From contig NZ_JAFBCK010000001.1 of NCBI RefSeq assembly GCF_016907695.1, positions 3,816,501-3,880,500 on the forward strand: 64,000 nt of DNA. Direction: 5' to 3'. The translations under genes were made by a program, and so were the position numbers. Position 1 is the first letter of the stretch. Every line of letters starts with the position of its first letter. Shown here piece by piece: positions 35,301-43,744 of the stretch. This stretch comes from Actinokineospora baliensis (GTDB taxonomy: Bacteria; Actinomycetota; Actinomycetes; Mycobacteriales; Pseudonocardiaceae). Below the pieces are notes generated by a model, which saw nothing but the letters and a program-made list of their open reading frames with translations, did not search any database and was not told the DNA's origin.

Positions 35301-35858
35301 TCGTCCACCGCCTCGGGCAACTACCAGATCACGATCTCCGGTGTCGGGTCGGCCACGCGTTCGGCGACCTACAACCTGACCGTGGGCAACACCAACCCGG
35401 GCAACTGCACCGGCTCGAACGTCATCGTCAACGGCGGCTTCGAGTCCGGCACCTCGCCGTGGACCACCACCTCGGGCGTCATCGACAGCTCGGCGCAGGA
35501 GGCCCCGCACGGCGGTTCCTGGAAGGCGTGGCTCAACGGCTGGGGCTCCACCCGGACCGACAGCGCGGCGCAGACCGTCACCATCCCGGCGGGCTGCACC
35601 AACTCCACGCTGACCTACTGGCTGCGCATCACCACCAACGAGACCGAGAACGTCCAGTACGACAAGCTGACCGTGACCGTGGGTGGTACCACCGTCGCCA
35701 GCTACTCGAACGTGGACGCGGGCGGCTCGTACGTGCAGCGCACGATCAACGTCGGCCAGTACGCGGGTCAGTCGGTCACCGTGAAGTTCAACGGTGTCGA
35801 GGACGCGTCGCTGCAGACCAGCTTCCTCATCGACGATGTGGCGCTGCAGACCAGCTGA
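32358..35858 (+). CDS. Secreted two-headed metalloprotease: M4 thermolysin-like + M28 aminopeptidase
   Basis: 1166-residue exported zinc protease. Signal peptide 1 to about 31 ([20 protein letters not shown]). An FTP-like propeptide comes before the M4 catalytic domain (about 200-515): HEYGH with His330, Glu331, His334 and the third ligand Glu352 in GLGEGTGD. An Ig-like repeat at about 523-624 is followed by an M28 domain (about 632-910) with GAHLDSV (His714, Asp716), [10 protein letters not shown] and [16 protein letters not shown], as in Streptomyces aminopeptidase. A second near-identical Ig-like repeat (about 913-1012) and a C-terminal beta domain ([19 protein letters not shown]) follow. 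The ATG has AAGGAG upstream. Endo- and exopeptidase in one chain would let it degrade proteins to amino acids. Confidence 0.95.
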   Translation: MKRRTMTAGVALAVFAGTAVALTVSPVFASQEQQAQAQDRQALAVSAADRAAVSGADALAKGPDEAYSRDLVTPYFNDLYSVSYQRSYRGLPVVGGDATVLADGQGRVQAIMAATKSKVAVPSTSAVVTKAAAEQTSRGLQAKTTKVESSRLVVKVVNDAPKLAWEHVLVGSTKEGGPSHLNVWVDANSGAVLDKVEDAAHGTVNGEWNGNVNIDTTNSGGTYRLVDPNRPGLQCADYSGGTVFSKSSDSWGTGSETSKETGCGELMYAAQQEWNMLRDWMGRNGHNGSGRSWPAKVGLNEQNAYWDGSQITIGKNSAGKWIASMDVVGHEYGHGLDQNTPGGTSSESGLGEGTGDIFGALTEAYANNAKDVPDYLVGETINLVGNGPIRNMYNPSLVSNNPNCYSSSIPNTEVHAAAGPLNHWFYLLAEGNNPGGGKPTSPICSGGPSSVTGLGIKDAGRIFYGGMLLKTSGMTYKKYRVATLTAAKNLDSTCNFFNKTKAAWDAITLPAQSGEPTCTGTPGNEFSVSLNPSSGSIAKGNSGTFSVATQTTSGSAQNVTLSASGQPSGVTVSFSPTSVQTGSSSTATVNVGSSVANGTYSITVTAAGATSHTATYSLTVTGGGNPDPGAPNIDVAAVQAHLTQLNTIATNAGGNRRAGSSGYTQSVAYIKGKLQQAGFTVAEQSCSSCTYVSNNLIADWPGGDTAQTIMFGAHLDSVSAGPGINDNGSGSATLLENALQLAAKNPTMLKHVRFAWWTDEEQGLNGSKFYVNQLSSTAKSQIKAYYNFDMVASKNGGYFINNINTTAAAPLKEYWTSLNLAPQENVEGAGRSDDYSFQNAGIPSSGYATGASARKTAAEAQKWGGTANAAYDSCYHSSCDTTSNINATALDRSADGVAYTIWKQAVGTTTPTNDFSVSLNPTSGTVQPGNSATTTVSTQTTSGSAQNVTLSATGAPSGVTVSFSPSSVQTGSSSTATINVGSSTASGNYQITISGVGSATRSATYNLTVGNTNPGNCTGSNVIVNGGFESGTSPWTTTSGVIDSSAQEAPHGGSWKAWLNGWGSTRTDSAAQTVTIPAGCTNSTLTYWLRITTNETENVQYDKLTVTVGGTTVASYSNVDAGGSYVQRTINVGQYAGQSVTVKFNGVEDASLQTSFLIDDVALQTS

Positions 35859-35884
35859 TCACCTGATCGCGACAACTGAATAGC

Positions 35885-35927
35885 AGAACCGGCGGGGTGG
35901 GACTCGAAGTCCCACCCCGCCGGTTCT
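35885..35927 (+). terminator. Strong terminator between protease and monooxygenase genes
   Basis: Perfect 18-bp stem (35885-35902 with 35910-35927; AGAACCGGCGGGGTGGGA) and 7-base loop, followed by TGTTCC on plus. It sits between convergent genes and can serve both strands. Confidence 0.92.
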
Positions 35928-35975
35928 TGTTCCCCCCGAACGGGTCTGCGGTGGATCCACAGTGGACCCGTGGGT

Positions 35976-37103
35976 CTAGCTGATCCACTCCTTGGCCAGC
36001 AGCTCGAACGAGCGCACCCGGTCGGCGTGCTGGTGGGTGAGCGTGGTGACCATCAGCTCGTCGGCGCCGGTGACCCGCTGCAGCGTGCGCAGCTTGTCGG
36101 CGACCTCGTCTGCGGTGCCGACGAATTGGGTCTGGACGCGGTCGTCGACCAGGCCGCGCAGCTCCTCGGTCCACTCGAAGGCCGCCGCCTCGGCCGGGGT
36201 CGGGAACGGGATGGCGCCGTCGCCCGCCCGGATGCTGAGCACCCACTGGGCATAGGGCGCGGCGAGCTCGCGCGCGGTGGCGCTGTCCTCGGCGACCACG
36301 ACGTCCGCGGAGACCATCACGTGCGGCCGCGGGAAGGCCACTGACGGGACGAACGCCGCCCGGTAGGCCTCGACCGCCTCCAGCACCGACGACGGGCTCA
36401 CGTGGTAGTTCGCGGTGAACGGCAGGCCCAGCTCCGCAGCCGCTTGAGCGCTCGGTCCCGCGCTGGAGCCCAGCACCCAGACCTGGGTGTCGGTGCCCTC
36501 CGCGGCGGGGGCGTGGAACCGCGTCCCGTCCTCGGCGGTGTAGCCCGCGGTGAGGAAGGCCAGGATCTGCCGGACCTGCTCGCTGTAGTCGACGTCCTCC
36601 TCCCGGGCCCCGAGCAGCCGCTGACCGGCCTCCAGCCTGCGCCGGACCTCCGGGTCGCCCAGGTTCGCCTTGGCCTTGCCGGGGATGAGCAGCCCGTCCA
36701 CCAGGCGCGCGGGTGCCGCCGGGGCGTTCGCCGCGTTGAACTTGCCCGCCCAGTCGCGGGCCCGGACCAGGCCGGAGCGGCCGAGGCCGAGGTCGACCCG
36801 GCCGGGGTGCGCCAGCGCGATGGTGCCGAACTGCTCGGCCACCGAGACCGGGGTGTAGTAGCCCAGCAGCACCGCGCCGGACCCCACCCGGATGCTGCTG
36901 GTCGCGCCCGCGATCAGCGCGCTGAGCACGGCGGGCGCCGCCGAGGCCACCCCGCTGGCGAAGTGGTGCTCGGCGACCCAGAACCGCTGGTAGCCGAACT
37001 GCTCGGCCCGCCTGGCCAGGTCGATCGTGTCGCGCACCGCCTCGGCAGGCGTGCGGCCGGAGGCCACCGCCGCCAAGTCCAAGATGGACAGTGGGATGGA
37101 CAT
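35976..37103 (-). CDS. Luciferase-like (LLM class) flavin monooxygenase, MsnO8-type
   Basis: F420- or FMN-dependent oxidoreductase of 375 residues. N-terminus PLSILDLAAVASGRTPAEAV with RRAEQFGYQRFWVAEHHFAS and LTxxIRVGSGAV-like SSIRVGSGAVLLGYYTPVSV are the LLM family core; HPGRVDLGLGRS and QVWVLGSSAGPSAQAAAELG (phosphate-binding) follow. The start at 37101-37103 has GGAAGGG 7 bases upstream. Substrate unknown. It stands alone, ending 48 bases from the terminator. Confidence 0.92.
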   Translation of the reverse strand: MSIPLSILDLAAVASGRTPAEAVRDTIDLARRAEQFGYQRFWVAEHHFASGVASAAPAVLSALIAGATSSIRVGSGAVLLGYYTPVSVAEQFGTIALAHPGRVDLGLGRSGLVRARDWAGKFNAANAPAAPARLVDGLLIPGKAKANLGDPEVRRRLEAGQRLLGAREEDVDYSEQVRQILAFLTAGYTAEDGTRFHAPAAEGTDTQVWVLGSSAGPSAQAAAELGLPFTANYHVSPSSVLEAVEAYRAAFVPSVAFPRPHVMVSADVVVAEDSATARELAAPYAQWVLSIRAGDGAIPFPTPAEAAAFEWTEELRGLVDDRVQTQFVGTADEVADKLRTLQRVTGADELMVTTLTHQHADRVRSFELLAKEWIS

Positions 37104-37301
37104 GGCTGGTCCCTTCCTCGCCCCGACCTCGATCATCTCGACGCTACCGCCCGGTCGGGGGGTGGTCCGCGATGTGGAACGCCGGGAATACGCACCGCCG
37201 GTGACCGGTTGCGCCCGGGTTCGACCCGTTCGGCGCAGTATCGGCGGCCGGGCCGCGAACGATCTTCTCGACGGTGGGACCTGTCCCGGGGGGAGACGCT
37301 C

Positions 37302-38993
37302 TTGTCCGCGGTTGAGGTGCTCGACGACGGTGTGTCGGGTCGGTGGTTGGTCACCGGGGCGTGTGGGCAGCTCGGTGCCCACGTGATGGAACAGCTGGCG
37401 CACACGGGTGCCGCTGTGCTGGGGGTCGGCGCGCGGCCGTGCCCCGGTGCGCACGGAACCGTTCTGCCCCTTGACCTCCGCCGCGGTGACGACCTGGACG
37501 CGGTGCTGCGCCGGTACCGGCCGACCCACGTGGTCCACTTGGCCGCGGTGTCCGCGCCGGGGCAGGTGGCGCTCGACCCGCGGCGCGGGTGGGCGCTCAA
37601 CACCGTTGTGGCGCGGCGGTTGGCCGCGTACGCGCGTCAAGAGGACGCGTGGATGCTTTACCCGTCAAGCGATTTCATCTGGGAGGGCACCGCTCGACGG
37701 CGCTACCGGGAGCAGGACGCACCCGTGGCGCGGTCCGCCTACGCGTGCACCAAGCTCGCGGGGGAACGGGCTGTGCTGGAGGAGAACGCGGGTGTTGTCG
37801 CCCGGTTCTCCTTGCTGCAAGGCGATCCCCTGTGCCCGAGGCAGACGACGTGGACCCGGGTCGGGGCCGCGTTGCGGGCCGGGCGCGAAGTGCCGGTGTG
37901 CGCGGACGAGTACCGGACCCCCTTGGCGCTCACCGCGGCGGCGCGGGTTGTCGTTGGCCTGGGGCAGCGACGGGCACGCGGTCTGCTGCACGTCGCTGGG
38001 CCGGAGGTGCTGACCCCGCGCGACTTGGTAGCTCGTGTCGCTGAGGGCATCGGGGTGGTGCCGCGGCTGCGCGTGATCTCCCGCCGCGACCTGCCCGGTG
38101 GTGCCGAACGCCCGGCGAACATGGCGATGTCCGGTGCGCTGCTGGCCGCCAGGTGGCCGGAGTTGGCGCCGGGACCGCTGCGGGTGCGGCCCGCGTTCGG
38201 CGTGGTGATCCCGGTGTACCGGGGCGCGGACGTGCTGCACCGGTCGATCGGGTCGCTGGCCGAGCAGGAGTTCCCCGGCGACCTGCACGTCGCGCTCGCG
38301 GTCAACGACGGTGAACCCCGCACGCTGCGCGCCGCCCAGCGGCTGGCCCCCGTGCTGCGCGCCGCCGGTGCCCGCTGCGCCGTGCTGCTCACCCCGCCCG
38401 GCCGGGTCCCCGCCATCAACGCCGCCGAAGCCGTGCTGCCCGCAGGCCCCCGCCTCTACCTCGACCAGGACGCCGTCCTCTCACCCGGCAGCCTGACCGG
38501 TCTCGCCCGCGCCCTGGCCCCCGGCACCGGCACCCACTTCGCCGTCCCCACCGTCCACATAGCCCACACCGACAGCGTCGTGTCCCGCGCCTACTACCGG
38601 ACCTGGCGCTCCCTGCCCTACGTCCGCCAATCCCCAGCCACCATGGGCGCCTACGCCGTCTCCGCCCTCGGCCGCACCCGCTGGCCCCACTTCGCCCCCA
38701 TCCGCTCCGACGACAAGTGGGTCCGCTGGCACTTCGCCCCCGAAGAACGCGCGGTCGTCACGACGGCGAGCTACGAGGTGATCGTCCCGAGAGGGCCCCG
38801 CGAGCTGGTAAGGGCACGTCGCCGCTACCAGAAGGGCAACGACGAGCTGACGTCGCTGCCGATGGCGCACGGGGACGGGGAGGGGCGGCATCGAGGAGTG
38901 GTGGGCGCCCTGCTGCGCCGACCGGCGTCGGGGGCGGTCTTCCTGGGGGTACACGCGGCGGCCGTGGTGCTGGACCGGTGGTCACCGCGGTGA
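37302..38993 (+). CDS. Fusion of RmlD-like sugar reductase/epimerase and family 2 glycosyltransferase
   Basis: 563 residues. Residues 14 to about 290 are an extended SDR: GACGQLG (19-25) for NAD(P), then VVHLAAVSAPG, and catalytic Tyr147-xxx-Lys151 (SAYACTKLAGE), most like dTDP-4-dehydrorhamnose reductase. Residues about 300-560 are a GT2 domain: FGVVIPVYRGADVLHRSIGS, NDGEP, and LYLDQDAVLSPGSL (DxD-type). A nucleotide-sugar maker and user in one protein suggests surface polysaccharide or glycoside synthesis. I chose TTG 37302, with GGGGGGAG 6-7 bases upstream. A broken glycosyltransferase start (GTGA) overlaps the stop. Confidence 0.85.
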   Translation: MSAVEVLDDGVSGRWLVTGACGQLGAHVMEQLAHTGAAVLGVGARPCPGAHGTVLPLDLRRGDDLDAVLRRYRPTHVVHLAAVSAPGQVALDPRRGWALNTVVARRLAAYARQEDAWMLYPSSDFIWEGTARRRYREQDAPVARSAYACTKLAGERAVLEENAGVVARFSLLQGDPLCPRQTTWTRVGAALRAGREVPVCADEYRTPLALTAAARVVVGLGQRRARGLLHVAGPEVLTPRDLVARVAEGIGVVPRLRVISRRDLPGGAERPANMAMSGALLAARWPELAPGPLRVRPAFGVVIPVYRGADVLHRSIGSLAEQEFPGDLHVALAVNDGEPRTLRAAQRLAPVLRAAGARCAVLLTPPGRVPAINAAEAVLPAGPRLYLDQDAVLSPGSLTGLARALAPGTGTHFAVPTVHIAHTDSVVSRAYYRTWRSLPYVRQSPATMGAYAVSALGRTRWPHFAPIRSDDKWVRWHFAPEERAVVTTASYEVIVPRGPRELVRARRRYQKGNDELTSLPMAHGDGEGRHRGVVGALLRRPASGAVFLGVHAAAVVLDRWSPR

Positions 38994-39138
38994 GGGTGGA
39001 TGTGGTGGTGCCTGCCCGGGATGAGCGGACGCGGCGCTGGATGTGCTGATGCCCGCTTGGGATGAGGGGGCGCTGGTGGGGCCTGTGTCCGATCGGTGTT
39101 GGCCAGTAGCGCCGGGCTGGATGTGCGGGTGGTGCGGG
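38990..39138 (+). pseudogene. Broken 5'-end copies of the downstream glycosyltransferase gene
   Basis: GTG at 38990 (overlapping the preceding stop as GTGA) begins MRVDVVVPARDE exactly as the intact gene at 39623 does, but stops after 19 codons. From 39039 to 39138 a second copy of the same 5' segment follows (GATGAGGGGGCGCTGGTGGG, GTGTTGGCCAGTAGCGCCGG), closely matching 39631-39730 but out of frame. A third, shorter fragment lies at about 39450-39480. Confidence 0.75.
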
Positions 39139-39622
39139 GCTGCGTCGGCGTCGAGCGGCGGGCGGGTTGCCGTGCGGCAGCAGTGGGGCGGGGTGCTTCT
39201 GGCCGCGGGGCTATGGAGGGGCGGTCCGTGTGGGCTAGGGCGCGGTGGTGGTGACTTGGGGGCTGGTGGCCGCTTGGGCGAGGTGGGGCTGTGTGGGCAT
39301 GCGTTGGTTGGCGGGACGGTGGTGCGGGGTGGGGGATGAGGTGCCTGCTCAGGTGATAGGGCGTAGCGGGGGTGGCTCTGGGGCTGGCGGTGCGGGGTGT
39401 TCTGGCCGCGGGGTGTGGAGGGGCGGTCCGTGTGGGGCTGGGGCGCCGCGGTGAGGGTGGATGTGGTGCCTGCTCGGGAGAAAGCGGCGTGGCGTTGATC
39501 GATCGCGTGGGTGTGGGGCGAGTGCGTGGCATTGGTGCGGGCGGGGTGGCTTCGCGCTGTTGGGGTGGGCGCCCGGGGTTGGTGTCTCAGGAGGCTGGTG
39601 TGGGTGTGGGGGATGGGCCGTG
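38994..39622. repeat. Tandem-duplication tract between glycosyltransferase genes
   Basis: 629 bases without an intact gene, composed of fragments of the glycosyltransferase 5' end and of a second repeated segment: TTCTGGCCGCGGGG..TGGAG, then GGGCGGTCCGTGTGGG, at 39190-39250 and again at 39393-39455 (spacing about 202). Very G-rich on plus. It looks like repeated slippage or unequal recombination that pushed the functional copy downstream. Confidence 0.75.
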
Positions 39623-40663
39623 ATGAGGGTGGATGTGGTGGTGCCCGCTCGGGATGAGGGGGCACTGGTGGGGGCCTGTGTCCGATCGGTGTTGGCCGGT
39701 AGCGCCGGGCTGGATGTGCGGGTGGTGGTGGTCGCCAACGGGTGTTCGGATGACACGGGGGAGCGGGCTCGGGAGGCTGGGGCCGTTGTCGTCGAGACCG
39801 CGGGGGAGGGGAAGGCGGCGGCGTTGAACGTGGGGTTGGCGCATTGCCGGTCGGGGGCGGTGGTGTTCCTCGATGCCGACACCGTTTTGACGCCGGGGGC
39901 TTTGGGGGCGATGGCTCGGGCCTTGGATGTGCCGCGGCCCAGGTTGGTGGGGCCGCGGCCGTTGTTGGTCGAGCCGTCGGGGTGGTTGGCGCGGAGTTTC
40001 GCCGCTGTGTGGCTGCGGTTGCCGGGGGTTGCCGGGGATGTTGTGGGGGCCGGGTGTTACGCGGTCAACGCGGCTGGGCGTGCCCTGGTGCCCGAGTTCC
40101 CGGACGTGGTCGCCGATGATGCTTGGGTGCGGACCAGGTTCGAGGAGCGGGTCGTTGCCGGGACCTTCCTGTTCGTGCTGCCCAGCGGCCGCGAGCTGAT
40201 CAACGTCGTGCGGCGGTGGCGGGACGGCAACGCGGCTCTGCCGGAGTCGCCGTCCGCGGGCACGGGCATCAACCTGGCCTTCGTCGCACGTCGGCCGCGC
40301 CTGTGGCCGTACCTGCCCGGTTTCCTCGCCGTCCTCGCACTGGGCAGGCGGCAGCGCGGTTGGGCGAGGTCGGAGGCCGTGCGCCACACCGGCCGCATGG
40401 CCTCCTCCTACACCTTCCTCACCGAAACGACCCCCACCGCGGACGCCTACGAGCAGCTCCACACCCTGGCGTCGAGGTTCCCCCAGGCTGGTCTCTACGG
40501 CGCGGGACCCGGCGACCTGGTCCGGCGCGGCAGGCCGGTCGGTGTCGCGCTGGTGGAGACCCGGCTCTGGGACCGCGTCGGGCGGCCCACCGACCTGGGC
40601 ACCCTCTACGCCAGGGCCCGCGCGGTCGGCGCCACCCCGATGACCACGCCGCTGGCCCGCTGA
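39623..40663 (+). CDS. Family 2 glycosyltransferase
   Basis: 346 residues. MRVDVVVPARDEGALVGACV starts the GT-A nucleotide-binding fold; VVVVANGCSDDTGERAREAG, AAALNVGLAHC and VVFLDADTVLTPGAL (DxD at about 86-88) are GT2 motifs. The C-terminal half contains a hydrophobic patch LPGFLAVLALG but no clear TM helix. It probably works with the SDR-glycosyltransferase fusion upstream. The ATG at 39623 overlaps a TGA (TGATG), suggesting it was once coupled to an upstream frame. Confidence 0.88.
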   Translation: MRVDVVVPARDEGALVGACVRSVLAGSAGLDVRVVVVANGCSDDTGERAREAGAVVVETAGEGKAAALNVGLAHCRSGAVVFLDADTVLTPGALGAMARALDVPRPRLVGPRPLLVEPSGWLARSFAAVWLRLPGVAGDVVGAGCYAVNAAGRALVPEFPDVVADDAWVRTRFEERVVAGTFLFVLPSGRELINVVRRWRDGNAALPESPSAGTGINLAFVARRPRLWPYLPGFLAVLALGRRQRGWARSEAVRHTGRMASSYTFLTETTPTADAYEQLHTLASRFPQAGLYGAGPGDLVRRGRPVGVALVETRLWDRVGRPTDLGTLYARARAVGATPMTTPLAR

Positions 40664-40739
40664 GCGGCGTTCCCTGCCGAACAACCGGTGTGCCCCCCAC
40701 GGCTAGACCGGTCCCGCGATCGGTCGGATACTCGCGACC

Positions 40740-42674
40740 ATGACGGCGACGACACCCCAGGTCCGGCATCCCCTCGACCCCCTGACCGGCGCGGAGATCG
40801 CCCTGGTCCGCGCGGTCCTGGTCGACGCGGGCCGGGTTGGCGAGACCACGCGGTTCCCCAGCGTGCTGCTGCTGGAGCCGCCCAAGGCCGAGGTCAGGGC
40901 GCACACCGACGGGGCGGCGTTCAGCCGCCGGGCGCAGGCCGTGGTGCTCGACGTCGCCACCGGGGTGGCCAGTGAGGCCGTGGTCGACCTGGTGGCCGGG
41001 GCGCTGCTCGACTGGCGCGACCTGGAGCCCGGTGCCGGTCAGCCCGCCGTGCTGTTCGAGGAGTACGACCGCAGCGCCGACCTGGTGCGCGCCGACGAGC
41101 GCTGGCAGGCCGCGCTGCGCCGCCGCGGTGTCGAGGACTTCTCGCTGGCCTTCGTCGCGCCGCTGTCGCCCGGGTTCTTCGACTACCCCGAAGAGAAGGA
41201 CCGCCGGGTCCTGCGGGCGCTGACCTTCCTGCGCGACTTCGAGGAGGACAGCCCCTGGGCGCACCCGGTGGAGGGGCTGCTGGCCAAGGTCGACCTGATC
41301 ACCGGCGAGGTCATCTCGGTGGACGACGTCGGCGACGTCCCGGTGCCCGCCGAGCACGGCAACTTCGACGCCGCGCACGTCGGGCCGGCCCGCACCACGC
41401 TCAAGCCGATCGAGATCACCCAGCCCGAGGGCGTGAGCTACACCGTCGACGGCAACGAGGTCAGCTGGGAGGGGTGGAAGTTCCGGGTCGGGTTCAACGC
41501 CCGCGAGGGCCTCACCCTGCACCGCGTCGAGTTCGACGGCGACTCGGTGGCCAACCGGGTGTCCATGGCCGAGATGGTCGTCCCCTACGGCGACCCGGCG
41601 CCCTGGCGGTACTGGATCTCCTACTTCGACGCGGGCGAGTACCTGCTCGGCAAGAACGCCAACAGCCTCAAGCTGGGCTGCGACTGCCTGGGCGTCATCC
41701 ACTACTTCGACGCCGTCGTCGCCGACGACCACGCCAACGCGGTGACCATCCCGCAGGCGATCTGCATGCACGAGGAGGACTACGGGATCCTCTGGAAGCA
41801 CACCAACATCCTCACCGGCGCCACCGAGGTCCGCCGCTCGCGCAGGCTGGTCGTGTCGTTCTTCGCCACCATCGGCAACTACGACTACGGCTTCTTCTGG
41901 TACTTCTACCTCGACGGCACCATCCAGCTGGAGGCCAAGGCCACCGGCGTGGTGTTCTGCGGTTCCGCCGAGCCGGGCAGCACCTCCCCGTACGCCGCCG
42001 AGATCGCCCCCGGCCTGATGGCCCCGGTCCACCAGCACCTGTTCTGCGCCCGGCTGGACATGGAGGTCGCGGGGGAGCGCAACACCGTCGACGAGGTCGA
42101 CGTGGTCGGCATCCCCCTGGGCCCCGACAACCCCTACGGCAACGCGTTCACCACGACCACCACGACGCTGAGCAGCGAGGCGGGCGCCCAGCGGCTGTCC
42201 GACGCGACCAAGGCCCGCACCTGGGTCATCCGCAACGACGACAACACCAACCGGCTCGGCAAGCCGCGCGCCTACCAGCTGATGCCGCACACCGGCCCCA
42301 CGCTGCTGGCCCAGCCCGAGTCCACTGTCGCCGCCAGGGCCGCGTTCGCCACCAAGCACCTGTGGGTCACCCAGCACGACGACGCCGAGCGCTTCCCGGC
42401 GGGCGACTACCCCAACCAGCACCCCGGCCAGGCGGGTCTCCCGACGTGGACGAAAGCCGACCGCGACCTGGAGAACCAGGACGTCGTGCTCTGGCACGTG
42501 TTCGGCCCGACGCACGTGCCCAGGCCGGAGGACTGGCCGGTGATGCCGGTCGACTACAGCGGGTTCACCCTGCGCCCGCACGGCTTCCGCGACCGCAACC
42601 CGGCCATGGACCTGCCCGACGGCGCCAAGTCCTGTTCGCACTGCCCGCCGGGCCAGTGCGGTTGCAATCATTGA
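40740..42674 (+). CDS. Copper-containing primary amine oxidase
   Basis: Oxidative deamination of primary amines to aldehyde, NH3 and H2O2, using copper and topaquinone. 644 residues. Catalytic base Asp297 in SYFDAGEYLLG; topaquinone precursor Tyr381 in TIGNYDYGFFW; copper ligands in HQHLFCARLD and in VLWHVFGPTHVPRPEDWPVM. The end LRPHGFRDRNPAMDLP is typical. The last 13 residues are Cys/His-rich (CSHCPPGQCGCNH), not usual for the family. No signal peptide, so cytoplasmic. ATG 40740, weak ribosome site. Two aldehyde dehydrogenases that could take its product are at the right end of the window but not linked. Confidence 0.96.
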   Translation: MTATTPQVRHPLDPLTGAEIALVRAVLVDAGRVGETTRFPSVLLLEPPKAEVRAHTDGAAFSRRAQAVVLDVATGVASEAVVDLVAGALLDWRDLEPGAGQPAVLFEEYDRSADLVRADERWQAALRRRGVEDFSLAFVAPLSPGFFDYPEEKDRRVLRALTFLRDFEEDSPWAHPVEGLLAKVDLITGEVISVDDVGDVPVPAEHGNFDAAHVGPARTTLKPIEITQPEGVSYTVDGNEVSWEGWKFRVGFNAREGLTLHRVEFDGDSVANRVSMAEMVVPYGDPAPWRYWISYFDAGEYLLGKNANSLKLGCDCLGVIHYFDAVVADDHANAVTIPQAICMHEEDYGILWKHTNILTGATEVRRSRRLVVSFFATIGNYDYGFFWYFYLDGTIQLEAKATGVVFCGSAEPGSTSPYAAEIAPGLMAPVHQHLFCARLDMEVAGERNTVDEVDVVGIPLGPDNPYGNAFTTTTTTLSSEAGAQRLSDATKARTWVIRNDDNTNRLGKPRAYQLMPHTGPTLLAQPESTVAARAAFATKHLWVTQHDDAERFPAGDYPNQHPGQAGLPTWTKADRDLENQDVVLWHVFGPTHVPRPEDWPVMPVDYSGFTLRPHGFRDRNPAMDLPDGAKSCSHCPPGQCGCNH

Positions 42675-42967
42675 CCGGACCGGAACCGAGTGCTGACCAA
42701 GGAGCTCGCCGCAGGTTGATTCCTGCAACTTGCATCTACAGCTGTTGATCGACCTCGCTCACGCCACCACGCTGGCTGGATAGCGACGAGAACGCGCCCC
42801 GCCCTGGACATCCGGGGGCGGGATCCGCGCGTGCGGACGCACGTGCACCGACCGGTGCCGCGCCGTCCCACCGCATTTCGGTATTTCTACGGACACCGTG
42901 ACCCGCCCCACAGGCGCACGCTGTTCGTCACACCGCCACCGCGCGTTCCCCCCGCTGTTGTCCGAGG
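42675..42967. other. Intergenic region between amine oxidase and ABC importer
   Basis: 293 bases. A weak hairpin (7-bp CCCGCCC/GGGCGGG at 42798-42822, 11-base loop) could end the amine oxidase transcript, and a 5-bp GCAGG/CCTGC hairpin precedes it. The importer promoter must lie in the right half but no convincing -10/-35 was found. Confidence 0.5.
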
Positions 42968-43681
42968 ATGGTGTTCCCCGTGAGTGTTCTGTCCATTGAG
43001 GACGTCTGGGTCGAGCGGTCGGGCCTGCCGATCGTGCGCGGCGCGGCGGTCTCGGTCGGCGCTGGGCAGGTCACCGTCCTGCTCGGTGCCAACGGCGCGG
43101 GCAAGACCACCCTGCTCGAAGGGGTCTCCGGGGCGATCCCGATCGCCAGGGGCGCCATCACGCTGGCGGGCGCGCGGGTGGAGAAGCTGCGGGCCTGGCG
43201 CCGGGCGCGGGCCGGACTGGCCCACGTCGAGCAGAACCGCACCGTGTTCCGGGACCTGTCCACCGCGGACAACCTGCTCGCCGCCTGCCGCCCCGGCGGC
43301 ACCATCGACGAGGTGCTCGACCTGTTCCCGGAGCTGCGCAAGCAGATCAACGCCCCGGCAGGCCTGCTCTCCGGCGGCGAGCAGCAGATGCTGGTCGTGG
43401 GCAGGGCGCTGCTGGGCAGGCCCAAGGTGCTGCTGGTCGACGAGATGTCGCTGGGTCTGGCGCCGATCGTGGTCGAGCGCCTGGCCAGGGCGATCCGCCA
43501 GCTCGCCGACTCCGGGGTCGGGGTGCTGCTGGTCGAGCAGTTCGCCAACCTCGCGCTGGGCATCGCCGACCGCGCGTACGTGATGGCCAGGGGCGAGATG
43601 GTCTACGCCGGTGACGGATCGGCCCTGCTGGCCAACGAGTCGCTGCTGCGCGCCCTCTACCTGGGCGACACCCGCGTCTGA
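42968..43681 (+). CDS. livF: Branched-chain amino acid-type ABC transporter ATPase LivF
   Basis: ATPase subunit of a HAAT-family importer. Walker A GANGAGKTT, Q-loop VEQNRTVFRDLS, signature LLSGGEQQML, Walker B VLLVDEMSLGLAP, H-loop region LVEQFANLAL; the MSLGLAP form is typical of LivF. 237 residues. The ATG at 42968 follows GAGG closely; GTG 42980 (VSVLSIEDVW) is an equally good start. First gene of the transporter set, 63 bases before the LivM-LivG fusion. Confidence 0.93.
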   Translation: MVFPVSVLSIEDVWVERSGLPIVRGAAVSVGAGQVTVLLGANGAGKTTLLEGVSGAIPIARGAITLAGARVEKLRAWRRARAGLAHVEQNRTVFRDLSTADNLLAACRPGGTIDEVLDLFPELRKQINAPAGLLSGGEQQMLVVGRALLGRPKVLLVDEMSLGLAPIVVERLARAIRQLADSGVGVLLVEQFANLALGIADRAYVMARGEMVYAGDGSALLANESLLRALYLGDTRV

Positions 43682-43744
43682 GCCCCGCGTTCGCCCCCCC
43701 ACGACTGGATCCCCCTGAGACCCCGGCGACTGGAGTCACCCGAA

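Noticed and set aside
32235..35510. Very long minus-strand frame opposite the protease gene
   Set aside because: It is an antisense shadow typical of high-GC genes; the plus-strand frame has clear catalytic motifs and a signal peptide.
35885..35927. tRNA-like segment (GGACTCGAAGTCCC)
   Set aside because: It is the loop end of a perfect 18-bp terminator hairpin; no cloverleaf arms can be drawn.
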